Source: Nonomuraea typhae (lineage in GTDB: Bacteria; Actinomycetota; Actinomycetes; Streptosporangiales; Streptosporangiaceae). Taken from it: a stretch of 64,000 nucleotides of DNA. The stretch's first letter is position 1, and each line of letters begins with the position of its first letter. The notes under the pieces are model-generated. The model was given only the letters and a program-made list of their open reading frames with translations. It was not told where the DNA came from and did no database searches. The stretch covers positions 62,001 to 126,000 of the forward strand of contig NZ_VRLV01000002.1 in the NCBI RefSeq assembly GCF_009760925.1. Direction: 5' to 3'. The translations under genes were made by a program, and so were the position numbers. Positions 33,613 to 41,697 of the stretch are shown here, piece by piece.

Positions 33613-34898
33613 TACCCGTTGGCCTTCCAGTAGGCGAGGTGGCCTTCCTTGGCCTTGGCGATGAACTGCTCGGCCGTGGCCTTGCCCAGCCACAACTCGC
33701 TGAAGGCGGGGAAGAGCGCCTTGTCGAGGTAGTCGCCGGAGACGCCGTCGATGGGCAGGCGGCTGGGGTTGTCGTTGAGCAGCTTCTGCGCGTCGAGCAG
33801 TTCGTCGGGGGCGGGCACGTCGGCGCGCGGGGTGATGTTCTTCGCCTCCGTCGAGATGCCGGAGATGTTGTCCTTCTTCAGGAAGTAGGCGATGAACTTC
33901 TGGGCCGGCTCGGGGTTCTTGGCGCGCTTCGGGATGGCGAAGCCGAGAGGGATGGTGTTGACCTCGGTGTTGCCGCCCTTGGTGGCCGGTACGGCGAATT
34001 CGCCCATCTTGAAGCCACTGGCCAGGTTCTTCTGCGCTTCGCTGGGCACCCAGGTGCCGTCGAGGTGGAAGGCGGCCTTGCCGGTGGCCCAGTTGGTCTG
34101 CTGGGCTGGGTACTTGCTGGCGTCGTAGCCCTTGAGTATGTAGCCGGCCTTGACGAACGCCTCGATCCGCTTGGCCGTCTCCAGCACTCCCGGCTGGCCC
34201 CAGGCGGCGCCGGTCTTGTCGTTGAAGATCTTGCCCATGGTCCCGGCGCCGTTGTCGCGCACGAGCAGGTAGTCCATGAGCAGGAAGTTGGTCCAGGTGT
34301 TGTCGCCGTCGGAGGCCACGCACGCCTTGTCCTTGGCCTTGAGCGTCTGGCAGAGCTTGACGAACTCGTCCCAGGTGGCGGGGGTCGTGGCCAGGTCGGC
34401 GTCGGCCTTGTTGTAGAAGTACGTGGCCGAGTTCAGGACGTAGGGGACGATCCAGCGGGTGACGCCCTCGGGGTCCTTCGGCATCGCGTCGAGGTACTTG
34501 GCCGGGATGACGTCGGCGACCTTCTTGCCCTCGCCGGGCACCTCGCTGTCGTAGACCGGGGTGAGGTCCCTGGCCTGGCCGGTCGCGGCGAGCAGCGAGC
34601 TGATCACGTCGAAGCCGTTCTCGACCAGGTCGGGCGCCTTGTTGGCGGCGATGGCCGGGCCGATCTTGGTGCGGATGTCGCGGCCCTGCCACTCGACGGT
34701 GACCTTGGTGCCGGTCTCCTTCTGGAACTTGTCGATCGCGGCCTTGATGACCTTGGCCTGCGGCTCGTTCTCCTTCCACATCGACCAGTAGGTGAACTGG
34801 CCGCCCTTCGCCTCCTCCTTGGAGCCCGTGCCGCCGCCGCAGGCGGTCAGGGCGAGACCGGCCACGACACCGGCCGCCAGGACTTTGGGTGCGCGCAT
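33612..34898 (-). CDS. Extracellular sugar-binding lipoprotein (CUT1)
   Basis: Seen: 428 aa, ATG 34898 preceded by AAAGGTGAAC. Signal peptide with lipobox GLALTACGGG (Cys at about 20). The mature part has FTYWSMWKENEPQAKVIKAAIDKFQKETG and LAATGQARDLTPVY, typical of family 1 binding proteins, with Lys-rich surfaces unlike the surrounding Arg bias. First gene of the 34.9-27.4 kb operon. A candidate operator region lies at 35009-35043. Confidence 0.9.
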   Translation of the reverse strand: MRAPKVLAAGVVAGLALTACGGGTGSKEEAKGGQFTYWSMWKENEPQAKVIKAAIDKFQKETGTKVTVEWQGRDIRTKIGPAIAANKAPDLVENGFDVISSLLAATGQARDLTPVYDSEVPGEGKKVADVIPAKYLDAMPKDPEGVTRWIVPYVLNSATYFYNKADADLATTPATWDEFVKLCQTLKAKDKACVASDGDNTWTNFLLMDYLLVRDNGAGTMGKIFNDKTGAAWGQPGVLETAKRIEAFVKAGYILKGYDASKYPAQQTNWATGKAAFHLDGTWVPSEAQKNLASGFKMGEFAVPATKGGNTEVNTIPLGFAIPKRAKNPEPAQKFIAYFLKKDNISGISTEAKNITPRADVPAPDELLDAQKLLNDNPSRLPIDGVSGDYLDKALFPAFSELWLGKATAEQFIAKAKEGHLAYWKANG

Positions 34899-35008
34899 AT
34901 CAGTTCACCTTTCGCAATTACCTGTGGCCGCACCCTAGAACCGCGCCAAAGCCGCAAACAAGGCAGTCCATGCAACGCTTTGATCACATCATGCACTAAG
35001 CGACGATT

Positions 35009-35043
35009 TTTGCGCATAAATCTGCACACTCCTGCAAGGAGTG
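35009..35043. promoter_or_regulatory. DeoR-like motif and inverted repeat upstream of the sugar operon
   Basis: TTTGCGCATA (35009-35018) resembles TTTGCACATA at 37031-37040 near the deoR gene. Beside it CACTCC-TGCAA-GGAGTG (35027-35043) is a perfect 6-bp inverted repeat. Both lie in the 191-bp gap between the binding protein start (34898) and DUF5107 copy 2 (stop 35090), suggesting control by the nearby DeoR regulator. Confidence 0.45.
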
Positions 35044-35089
35044 CGAGAAAAGATGCACTGGGGGTGTCGGAAGAGGGAACGCGCGGGTG

Positions 35090-37018
35090 CTAGTACTGCT
35101 TGACGCTGTAGTCGTAGCGGCACGGCAGGCGCGAGGCGTGCGTGTGCGGCTGCCCGTGGTAGTCCCACCACAGCGCGTCGAGAGAGTCCTCCCCCTCGCG
35201 CAGGTCGTCGACGACCAGCCCGGTGTCGAGGATCCGGCGGGCCCGCGCCCGGTCTCCGCCGTCCAGCGCGGCCCGGCACTCCAGCAGCCGGACGCGCCCG
35301 TGCCAGCGGTCGGCCGGGCCCAGTTTGTCGATCAGGGCGAGGGCGTCGCCGTACCGGGCCGCGGCCAGCAGCGCCGAGACGGTCTCGATGGTCAGGGGCC
35401 GCAGCCGCGGCGAGAGCGCGTGCGCCCGCAGGTACAGCTCCGCCGCCACGCCGGGGTCGGCCTCCAGCACGGCGAGGTTGCGCAGCGCCCAGGCGTTGGG
35501 CGCGCACTCCAGGGATCGCCGCCACGCCTCGCGCGCGCCCTCGCGGTCGCCGTCGTGGTAGAGGTTGACGCCCAGGTGGAACAGCGTGAACCAGGTCGGC
35601 TCAGCCGCCTCCAGAAGCGCCCGCCACTCCGGCCCGACCGTGTAGGAGGACGGCGGCAGCGCCGGCGCGGGCGCGGGGATCGTGCCCTTGCGCACCAGCG
35701 AGAGCCAGGACTGCTGGTCACGCCCGATCGTGGCGTCGGCGAACGGCGTGGCCGGCAGGTTCAGCGCCCTGCTGCGCCGCTTGGCCAGGGCCCGCCGTTC
35801 CAGCGCGCCCCAGCCGCTGCCCACGTGCAGCGTCTCCTCCGGTACGGCTGCCGCCAGCCGTACCGCCTGCTCGTGCTCGGCGGCCAGGCGGTCGCGCGGG
35901 ATCAGCCGTTCGACCGCCTCCCCGGCGCGGGAGACGGCCTCGGCCCACCCCTCGTGCCCGCCGGCCGCCTCGGCCAGGCCGTACGCCTCGGTCCAGGAGA
36001 AGGCCGAGCGGGCGGCCAGGCGGACGTGTTCGAGCTGGGTGCGGGCCAGGCCCGCCTGGATCTCCAGATAGGGGCGGTCGGGGCCGGACAGCCAGTCCTG
36101 CCAGTTGCGCCCGGCCGGGCTGGTGCCCCAGCGGAAGTGCTTGCGGCCGCGCAGAAGGTCGGTGGAGACCTGCGCCAGCCCGGCGCCCGACTCGTCGATC
36201 GCCGCCACCCAGCGGCGCTCGCCGTCCGGGATCTCGTAGAAGAAGTCGGCCGCCTGCTCGTTCCGCCCCGGGTAGGACTGGTCGGCGTCCTGCCAGTGCG
36301 GCACCGGCACGCGGCGCAGCCGGCCGTCGTAGGAGAAGTGGTAGGCACGCTCGGCCGGGGCGAGCACGCGGGTGCCCGGCGTCTGCGGCACCGCCGCGTT
36401 CGACCACCAATAGACCGCCGCGTCCTGCGTGAACGGGTTGTGCACGCGCACGTGCACGAGCAGCACCGGCGAGCCGGGCGGCAGCCAGGCGTCGATCTGG
36501 TAGACCAGGCGCCGCATCCGCTCCCACTCGTACATGCGCAGCACCGGCACCCCGTCGGGCCTGGTCACCCGGGCCGCGTGCAGGGGCGCGCAGGCCAGCG
36601 CGGTGTGGCCGAACGTGCCGAGGTTCCACTCCACGCCCCCGGCGAACCACGCGTTGCGCAGGCCCAGGTTGGCCAGTTGCAGGTGCGGCGGCCGGTGCAG
36701 CAGCTCCCGTCCGGTCGGCTGGTGCACGAGCGAGCGCAGCCGCCCGCCGTACTCCAGCAGGAACTCCGCGCGCAGCACGCCGTTGTCGAGCACCGCGGTC
36801 TTGAGCTCGCGCTCGGTCCGCTCGCGGCCGTATCCGTCCTGGAAGGTGTACGGCAGCAGCGACCCGGCGTGGCCGTAGGCCAGCTGGGCGGCCATCTCGG
36901 CGTCGGCCGCGGTCGTCTCGAGGCCGCCTCGCGGGTCGGGCAGCGTGTGCAGCGGCGGCAGCGGGTTCTCCGGTCCGAGCGGCGAGACCGGGAGGCGGAC
37001 AGAGGAGATGCTCAGCAT
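35090..37018 (-). CDS. DUF5107-domain protein (copy 2)
   Basis: Seen: 642 aa from ATG 37018, no signal peptide. Same architecture as copy 1: AEMAAQLAYGHAGSLLPYTFQDGY, DNGVLRAEFLLEYGGRLRSL, FAGGVEWNLGTFGHTALACAPLH, YLEIQAGLARTQLEH, and C-terminal TPR-like repeats (FHLGVNLYHDGDREGAREAW, VAAELYLRAHAL). The copies are diverged paralogues, so a recent local duplication is not indicated. It is divergent from the DeoR gene. Function unknown; inferred role in sugar metabolism or processing. Confidence 0.8.
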   Translation of the reverse strand: MLSISSVRLPVSPLGPENPLPPLHTLPDPRGGLETTAADAEMAAQLAYGHAGSLLPYTFQDGYGRERTERELKTAVLDNGVLRAEFLLEYGGRLRSLVHQPTGRELLHRPPHLQLANLGLRNAWFAGGVEWNLGTFGHTALACAPLHAARVTRPDGVPVLRMYEWERMRRLVYQIDAWLPPGSPVLLVHVRVHNPFTQDAAVYWWSNAAVPQTPGTRVLAPAERAYHFSYDGRLRRVPVPHWQDADQSYPGRNEQAADFFYEIPDGERRWVAAIDESGAGLAQVSTDLLRGRKHFRWGTSPAGRNWQDWLSGPDRPYLEIQAGLARTQLEHVRLAARSAFSWTEAYGLAEAAGGHEGWAEAVSRAGEAVERLIPRDRLAAEHEQAVRLAAAVPEETLHVGSGWGALERRALAKRRSRALNLPATPFADATIGRDQQSWLSLVRKGTIPAPAPALPPSSYTVGPEWRALLEAAEPTWFTLFHLGVNLYHDGDREGAREAWRRSLECAPNAWALRNLAVLEADPGVAAELYLRAHALSPRLRPLTIETVSALLAAARYGDALALIDKLGPADRWHGRVRLLECRAALDGGDRARARRILDTGLVVDDLREGEDSLDALWWDYHGQPHTHASRLPCRYDYSVKQY

Positions 37019-37030
37019 TTGCGGCACATC

Positions 37031-37040
37031 TTTGCACATA
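37031..37040. promoter_or_regulatory. TTTGCACATA box in the deoR/DUF5107 divergent gap
   Basis: TTTGCACATA lies in the 37-bp gap between DUF5107 copy 2 and deoR. GGCACATC directly upstream and CGCAAGAACTGCATG downstream are further A/T-GC repeats. Shared with the box at 35009-35018. DeoR-type proteins bind such short repeats, so autoregulation is inferred. Confidence 0.4.
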
Positions 37041-37055
37041 TCACGCAAGAACTGC

Positions 37056-37850
37056 ATGATTGGGCAGGTGAACCGGTACGAACGCTGGAACGTGCTGCTC
37101 GAGATGGTCGCCGAGACCGGGCAGCTCGACGTTGTCGAGACCGCCGGAAGGCTCGACGTGTCCACCGCGACGATCAGGAGGGATCTCGACGAGCTGGCCG
37201 CGCAGCAGCTGCTGACCAGGACCCGCGGCGGCGCCATCGCGCACAGCGTCTCCTACGACCTGCCGCTGCGCTACAAGGTCGCCCAGCACGCGCCGGAGAA
37301 GCAGCGCATCGGCGCCGCCGCCGCCGCGCTGGTGCCGGAGGGCTCCACCGTCGGGCTCAACGGCGGCACCACCACCACGGAGGTGGCCCGCGCCCTGGCC
37401 GTGCGCGACCTGGGCGGCGACCGGCGCGGCCCCGCGCTCACCGTGGTCACCAACGCCCTGAACATCGCCCACGAACTGGTCGTCCGCCCCCACCTGCACG
37501 TGGTCACGACCGGCGGCTCGGCCCGCGCCCAGTCCTACGAGCTGGTCGGCCCGGTCGCCACCGGCATGCTGGAGCGCATCGCGCTGGACGTGGCCGTGCT
37601 CGGCGTGGACGCCATCGACGCCGACCACGGCGCCAGCGCCCACAACGAGGGCGAGGCCGCGATCAACCAGCTCATGGCCGCCAAGGCCCGCCAGGTGATC
37701 ATCGTCGCGGACGGCTCCAAGCTGGGCAGGCGGGCCTTCGCCCGGATCTGCCCGCTGGCGCAGATCGACGTCCTGGTCACCGACTCCACGGCCCCCGCCG
37801 AGCTGGCCGCCCGCTTCACCGAGTCGGGGGTGCGGATCGTCCAGGTGTGA
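37056..37850 (+). CDS. DeoR/GlpR family transcriptional regulator
   Basis: Seen: 264 aa from ATG 37056 (GTG 37068 is an alternative). The N-terminal HTH is LDVVETAGRLDVSTATIRRDLDELAAQQLLTRTRGGAI, the DeoR signature. The C-terminal sugar-phosphate sensor has VGLNGGTTTTEVARAL and VVTNALNIAHEL, with VLGVDAIDADHGASAHNEGEAAINQLM. Known: effector is usually a phosphorylated sugar. Divergent from DUF5107 copy 2 and 2.2 kb from the ABC operon; probably regulates both. Confidence 0.88.
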   Translation: MIGQVNRYERWNVLLEMVAETGQLDVVETAGRLDVSTATIRRDLDELAAQQLLTRTRGGAIAHSVSYDLPLRYKVAQHAPEKQRIGAAAAALVPEGSTVGLNGGTTTTEVARALAVRDLGGDRRGPALTVVTNALNIAHELVVRPHLHVVTTGGSARAQSYELVGPVATGMLERIALDVAVLGVDAIDADHGASAHNEGEAAINQLMAAKARQVIIVADGSKLGRRAFARICPLAQIDVLVTDSTAPAELAARFTESGVRIVQV

Positions 37851-37855
37851 GCCGG

Positions 37856-38419
37856 TTACTTCTTCGGCTTGGCCCGCACGTGCATGCGCTCGCCCTGGCG
37901 GCCGAACAGGCTGAGGATCTCAACCGGCCCGTCGCCCGCGCTGCCGAACCAGTGCGGCAGCCGGGTGTCGAACTCGGCCGCCTCCCCCGCGCCCAGCACG
38001 AGGTCGTGGTCGGCCAGCACCAGACGCAGGCGGCCGGAGAGCACGTACATCCATTCGTAGCCCTCGTGGGTGCGCGGCTCCGGCTCGCACTGGTCGGCCG
38101 GGATCACCATCTTGTACGCCTGAAGGCCGCCGGGCTGGCGGGTCAGCGGGAGAACCGTGCGCCCGTTGACGTTGCGGGCGACCACCCGGACCCGGGGATC
38201 GCCCACCTCGGGCGCGCCGACCAGCTCGTCCAGCGGGACCTGATGGGCCTGCGCGATCGGCAGCAGCAGCTCCAGGCTGGGCCGCCGCTGCCCGGACTCC
38301 AGGCGGGACAGGGTGCTCTTGGAGATGCCCGTGGCCTCGGCCAGCGCGGCCAGCGTGACCCCGCGATCGGTGCGCAGCCGCTTGAGCCGGGGGCCTACTT
38401 GGGCGATGACGTCGTCCAC
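37856..38419 (-). CDS. XRE family regulator with C-terminal cupin
   Basis: Seen: 187 aa. N-terminal HTH_3 at about 10-65: RLKRLRTDRGVTLAALAEATGISKSTLSRLESGQRRPSL. The C-terminal cupin_2 has EGYEWMYVLSGRLRLVLADHDLVLGAGEAAEFDTRLPHW, with the usual PHW. Known: such regulators sense small molecules through the cupin. Start GTG 38419. A GATAAT box ends 6 nt before this codon, so the mRNA may be leaderless. Ligand unknown. Confidence 0.85.
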   Translation of the reverse strand: MDDVIAQVGPRLKRLRTDRGVTLAALAEATGISKSTLSRLESGQRRPSLELLLPIAQAHQVPLDELVGAPEVGDPRVRVVARNVNGRTVLPLTRQPGGLQAYKMVIPADQCEPEPRTHEGYEWMYVLSGRLRLVLADHDLVLGAGEAAEFDTRLPHWFGSAGDGPVEILSLFGRQGERMHVRAKPKK

Positions 38420-38425
38420 CGTCCC

Positions 38426-38457
38426 ATTATCCCGGAACCGGCAACCCCCGTTGCCGG
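38426..38457. promoter_or_regulatory. Palindrome and promoter of the XRE-cupin gene
   Basis: CCGGCAAC-CCCC-GTTGCCGG (38438-38457) is a perfect 8-bp inverted repeat; on the minus strand GATAAT (38431-38426) follows and ends 6 nt before the GTG start. The palindrome covers the expected -35 zone, so autorepression is likely. It also directly follows the alpha/beta hydrolase stop and may terminate that gene. Confidence 0.55.
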
Positions 38458-39246
38458 CTAGTCCCGCAGGAAGTCCCGCATCGCATGGGCGACCTGCGCC
38501 GCTCCGCGCCCGCGCGGCGCGTCGTGCCCCAGCTTCGGCAGGTCCACGAGGCGGGCGCCCGGGATGACCGCGTGCAGGGCGGCGGCGACTTCCCGCAGGT
38601 ATCCGGGTCCTCGCTCGCCGGTCAGCAGCAGGGTCTCGGCGTGCACGCCCCCGTAGCGCGCGCCCGAGGAGTCGAGCCGCAGCACCTCACGCATCTCCCC
38701 GGCCACCCGCGGGAGCACCTCGACGAACTCCCGCCGCCGCTCCCCGGTCAGCGTGAGCCGGATCAGGGCCTTGAGCAGCCACAGCGGCATCGTGCCCGGC
38801 CCCGCCACCTGCAGTCCCCCGGCCTGGATCGCGAGCGCGTCCAGGGTACGGCCGGCCGCCACGGCCCGTTCGAAGGCGGGCAGCCAGCCGGAGGGCAGGC
38901 CGCCGTCGATGGAGACGGCCGGTTCGAAGACCGCCACCTTCGCCACCGGATGCCGTAACGCGGTCTCCAGCGCCACCAGCCCGCCCGAACTGTGACCGAA
39001 CAGCCGCGTGGCGCCGGTCTCGGCCATGATCGCGATCACGTCGTCGCAGACCAGGTCGAGGGTGTAGTCGTCGAGGCGGAGGTCGCGGTCCACGAGGTGG
39101 ACGGTGAAGGCGTCGGCCAGGTGCCAGGCCAGGTCCCGGTAGACCCGCCCGGTCACCCGGCCCCCGCCGAGCACGACGAGGCCGGGAACCGTGCCGATGC
39201 TCTCGAAACCGATCTGCGTGCCATCCGCTGAAGCCAGTTGTGCCAT
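38458..39246 (-). CDS. Alpha/beta hydrolase
   Basis: Seen: 262 aa, no signal peptide. The oxyanion region has GLVVLGGGRVTGRVY. The nucleophile elbow is LFGHSSGGLVALE (GHSSGG) at about 100, and the C-terminal His lies in LPKLGHDAPRG. The Asp partner is likely in the preceding strand. This is a complete Ser-Asp-His hydrolase. Substrate unknown. Strong promoter at 39285-39312 drives it. Confidence 0.85.
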   Translation of the reverse strand: MAQLASADGTQIGFESIGTVPGLVVLGGGRVTGRVYRDLAWHLADAFTVHLVDRDLRLDDYTLDLVCDDVIAIMAETGATRLFGHSSGGLVALETALRHPVAKVAVFEPAVSIDGGLPSGWLPAFERAVAAGRTLDALAIQAGGLQVAGPGTMPLWLLKALIRLTLTGERRREFVEVLPRVAGEMREVLRLDSSGARYGGVHAETLLLTGERGPGYLREVAAALHAVIPGARLVDLPKLGHDAPRGRGAAQVAHAMRDFLRD

Positions 39247-39284
39247 AGCGCGATCACCTCGATCGTGGGGCCGTCACGAGAGAC

Positions 39285-39312
39285 GATATATCGCGACTTA
39301 AGACCCGGTCAA
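39285..39312 (-). promoter_or_regulatory. Promoter of the alpha/beta hydrolase, overlapped by repeats
   Basis: On the minus strand TTGACC (39312-39307), a 16-bp spacer and TATATC (39290-39285) form a good promoter. The related sequences GATATATCGCGAC (39285-39297) and GATATGTCGCGTC (39313-39325) are direct repeats flanking it, likely a repressor site. Confidence 0.55.
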
Positions 39313-39325
39313 GATATGTCGCGTC

Positions 39326-39553
39326 ATGGTGATTCGGGCCCCCGGGGTGAGCTGGCGTAGGCCCGCCCGGGGGCCATGTCCAACCGGGGGGCGCCATTCC
39401 CGCCGGTCAGACCGAAGGCCCTCGATCACCATTTGTAGCCCCAGGGCACATCCGGTCTCCACTCATTAATGCCGGAGCGGGTGGATGAGGCATCCGGGAC
39501 GGACGCTCATCCGCTAGTGGGCCGCCGGAATGACGATCGTCTGGCCGGCGGGG
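39326..39553. other. Gene-free stretch with a long GC stem
   Basis: GGCCCCCGGG (39337-39346) and CCCGGGGGCC (39366-39375) form a perfect 10-bp stem with a 19-nt loop. With the promoter repeats at 39285-39325 this fills the 307-bp gap between the hydrolase start (39246) and the MscS stop (39554). Otherwise no ORF or RNA gene is evident. The stem may terminate the nrd-MscS transcript. Confidence 0.5.
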
Positions 39554-40645
39554 TCAGGCTTCGGGCCGCGGGGCCGGAGAATCCCCTGCCCACGCTGCCG
39601 TATCCGTGACCGGGCCGGTCGGCAGGTCCACGCGGAAGCGGGGCAGCGCATCGGGGTGGTTCTTCCGGACGTAACCCACCAGGTGCTCGCGCACGTCGCA
39701 TTTGAGGTCCCACGCGGAGGCCGAGTCGGCGGCGCTCATCAGGGCGCGTACTTCGACCAGGCCGTTCGGCAGCACGTCGGTCACCTGCATGGTCCAGTCC
39801 TTCTGGTCCCACAGGGGATTCTCCTGGATGTAGCGGTGCAGTTCCTCGCGCAGCGCGTCCACCGGGACGGACCAGTCCATCCGCAGGTAGACCACGGCCA
39901 GGACGCGGCTGCCGTGCCGGGTCCAGTTCTCGAAGGGGTTCTGGGTGAAGTAGGACACCGGCAGCACCAGCCGCCGTTCGTCCCACAGGCGCAGGACCAC
40001 GTAGGTGAGCGTGAGCTCCTCGATGCGGCCCCACTCGTTGTTGACCACGACCACGTCGTCCAGGCGCAGCGCGTCGCTGAAGGCGAGCTGGAGCCCGGCC
40101 AGCATGTTGCCGATGGTGGACTGGGCGGCGATGCCGACGATGGCGCCGGCGATGCCCGCCGAGGCGAGCAGACCGGCGCCGAGCGCCCGGACCTGCGGGA
40201 ACGAGAAGAGCATCGCGCCCAGGGCCACCACCACGATGACCGCGGTGGCGACCCGGCGGACCAGCGCGATCTGCGTCATGATGCGCCGGGCGCGGCGGTT
40301 CTGCTCGCCCTCGACGAGCACGAGGTGGTCGAGGATGACGTCCGTGACGGCGTAGGCGGCCCCGACGATCAGCCAGGTGACGCAGGCGATGGTGACCAGG
40401 CCCAGCCCGTGGTCGATCGCGGCGTCGCGGGAGAGGTCGCGCGGGGTGGTGCCGAACTGGCCGGGGTTGAAGACCAGGTTCACCACGATGACCACCGCGG
40501 TGGCGAAGCCCGCCCACGTGCAGTGCTCGACGAGGTGCCGGGGCAGGCTCCATTTGTTCCCGGCCCTGGCCAGCATCCGCCGGGCCACCTCCACCAGAAG
40601 AATCGCGCCGGCCAGCGAGAGGGCAAGGATCGCCCACATCGACAC
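39554..40645 (-). CDS. Small-conductance mechanosensitive channel (MscS family)
   Basis: Seen: 363 aa. Three or four N-terminal hydrophobic segments lead to VRALGAGLLASAGIAGAIVGIAAQSTIGNMLAGLQLAFSDALRLDDVVVVNNEWGRIEELTLTYVVLR, the pore-lining TM3 plus MscS beta domain. The following YLRMDWSVPVDALREEL is the soluble vestibule. Known: opens under membrane tension to relieve osmotic shock. It follows nrdB by 56 bp on the same strand and may be read from the same transcript. Confidence 0.88.
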   Translation of the reverse strand: MSMWAILALSLAGAILLVEVARRMLARAGNKWSLPRHLVEHCTWAGFATAVVIVVNLVFNPGQFGTTPRDLSRDAAIDHGLGLVTIACVTWLIVGAAYAVTDVILDHLVLVEGEQNRRARRIMTQIALVRRVATAVIVVVALGAMLFSFPQVRALGAGLLASAGIAGAIVGIAAQSTIGNMLAGLQLAFSDALRLDDVVVVNNEWGRIEELTLTYVVLRLWDERRLVLPVSYFTQNPFENWTRHGSRVLAVVYLRMDWSVPVDALREELHRYIQENPLWDQKDWTMQVTDVLPNGLVEVRALMSAADSASAWDLKCDVREHLVGYVRKNHPDALPRFRVDLPTGPVTDTAAWAGDSPAPRPEA

Positions 40646-40701
40646 GGGTCACTCCTCACGAGTCGGGAAAAATCACTCTCCTCTCTATGGTGCCGGACAT
40701 C

Positions 40702-41697
40702 TCAGAACGACTCGTCAAAGGACACGTTGCCCTCGACCGCCACCTGGTAGGCGGAGACCCGGCGCTCGAAGAAGTTGGCCAGTTCCTGGACGTCCTGCAA
40801 CTCCATGAAGGCGAACGGATTGGCGGTGCCGTACCGCTTCTTGAGCCCGAGGCGGGTCAGGCGCTGGTCGGCGACGTACTCGAGGTATTCGCGCATGTGC
40901 TCGACGTTCATGCCGCCGATGCCGTCGCCGCACAGGTCGCGGGCGAAGGCCAGCTCGGCGGCGACCGCCTCCTCGATCATCCGGGTGACCTGCTCGCCCA
41001 GCTTGTCGTCGAACAGCTCGGGCTCCTCGGCCCGTACGGTGTCCACGACGCTGAAGGCGAACTCCATGTGCATGGACTCGTCGCGGAAGACCCAGTTCGT
41101 CCCGGTGGCCAGGCCGCCGAGCAGGCCGCGGGAGCGGAACCAGTACACGTAGGCGAAGGCGCCGTAGAAGAACAGCCCCTCGATGCAGGCGGCGAAGCAG
41201 ATGAGGTTGAGCAGGAACGTCCGCCGGTCCTCCTGCGTCTCCAGGCGCTGCAGGTCGGAGAGCGAGTCGATCCAGCGGAAGCAGAACTCGGCCTTGTCGC
41301 GGATGGACGGGATGTTGTCCACGGCAGCGAACGCCTTGACCCGCTCGTCCGGGTCGGGCAGGTAGGTGTCGAGCAGCGTCAGGTAGAACTGCACGTGCAC
41401 CGCCTCCTCGAACAGCTGCCTCGACAGGTAGAGGCGCGCCTCGGGGGCGTTGACGTGCTGGTACAGGTTGAGGACCAGGTTGTTGGCGACGATCGAGTCG
41501 CCGGTGGCGAAGAAGGCGACCAGGCGGTTGATCAGATGGCGCTCCTGGGGCGACATCTTGCCCAGGTCGGCCAGGTCGGAGTGCAGGTCCACCTCCTCGA
41601 CCGTCCACGTGTTGCGGATGGCCGCCCGGTAGCGCTCGTAGAAGTCGGGGTAGCGCATCGGCCGGAGGGTCAGGTCCATTCCGGGGTCAAGAAGCAT
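40702..41697 (-). CDS. nrdB: Ribonucleoside-diphosphate reductase subunit beta (class I)
   Basis: Seen: 331 aa from ATG 41697, which overlaps the nrdA stop (TAATG), so translation is coupled. Two E-x-x-H di-iron motifs are visible, EEAVHVQFY at about 115 and RDESMHMEF at about 205, and LNLYQHVNAPEARLYL is the family block. Known: provides the tyrosyl radical for NrdA. Directly downstream of nrdA, controlled by the cobalamin riboswitch at 43981-44152. Confidence 0.92.
   Translation of the reverse strand: MLLDPGMDLTLRPMRYPDFYERYRAAIRNTWTVEEVDLHSDLADLGKMSPQERHLINRLVAFFATGDSIVANNLVLNLYQHVNAPEARLYLSRQLFEEAVHVQFYLTLLDTYLPDPDERVKAFAAVDNIPSIRDKAEFCFRWIDSLSDLQRLETQEDRRTFLLNLICFAACIEGLFFYGAFAYVYWFRSRGLLGGLATGTNWVFRDESMHMEFAFSVVDTVRAEEPELFDDKLGEQVTRMIEEAVAAELAFARDLCGDGIGGMNVEHMREYLEYVADQRLTRLGLKKRYGTANPFAFMELQDVQELANFFERRVSAYQVAVEGNVSFDESF

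Noticed and set aside
35087-38461. A 3.4-kb plus-strand open frame
   Set aside because: Antisense to DUF5107 copy 2 with low-complexity Arg/Gln/Pro-rich translation; an effect of high GC, no conserved motifs.
39337-39375. Small RNA in the 39.3-39.55 kb gap
   Set aside because: A strong GC stem is visible but no promoter or terminator pair frames it.
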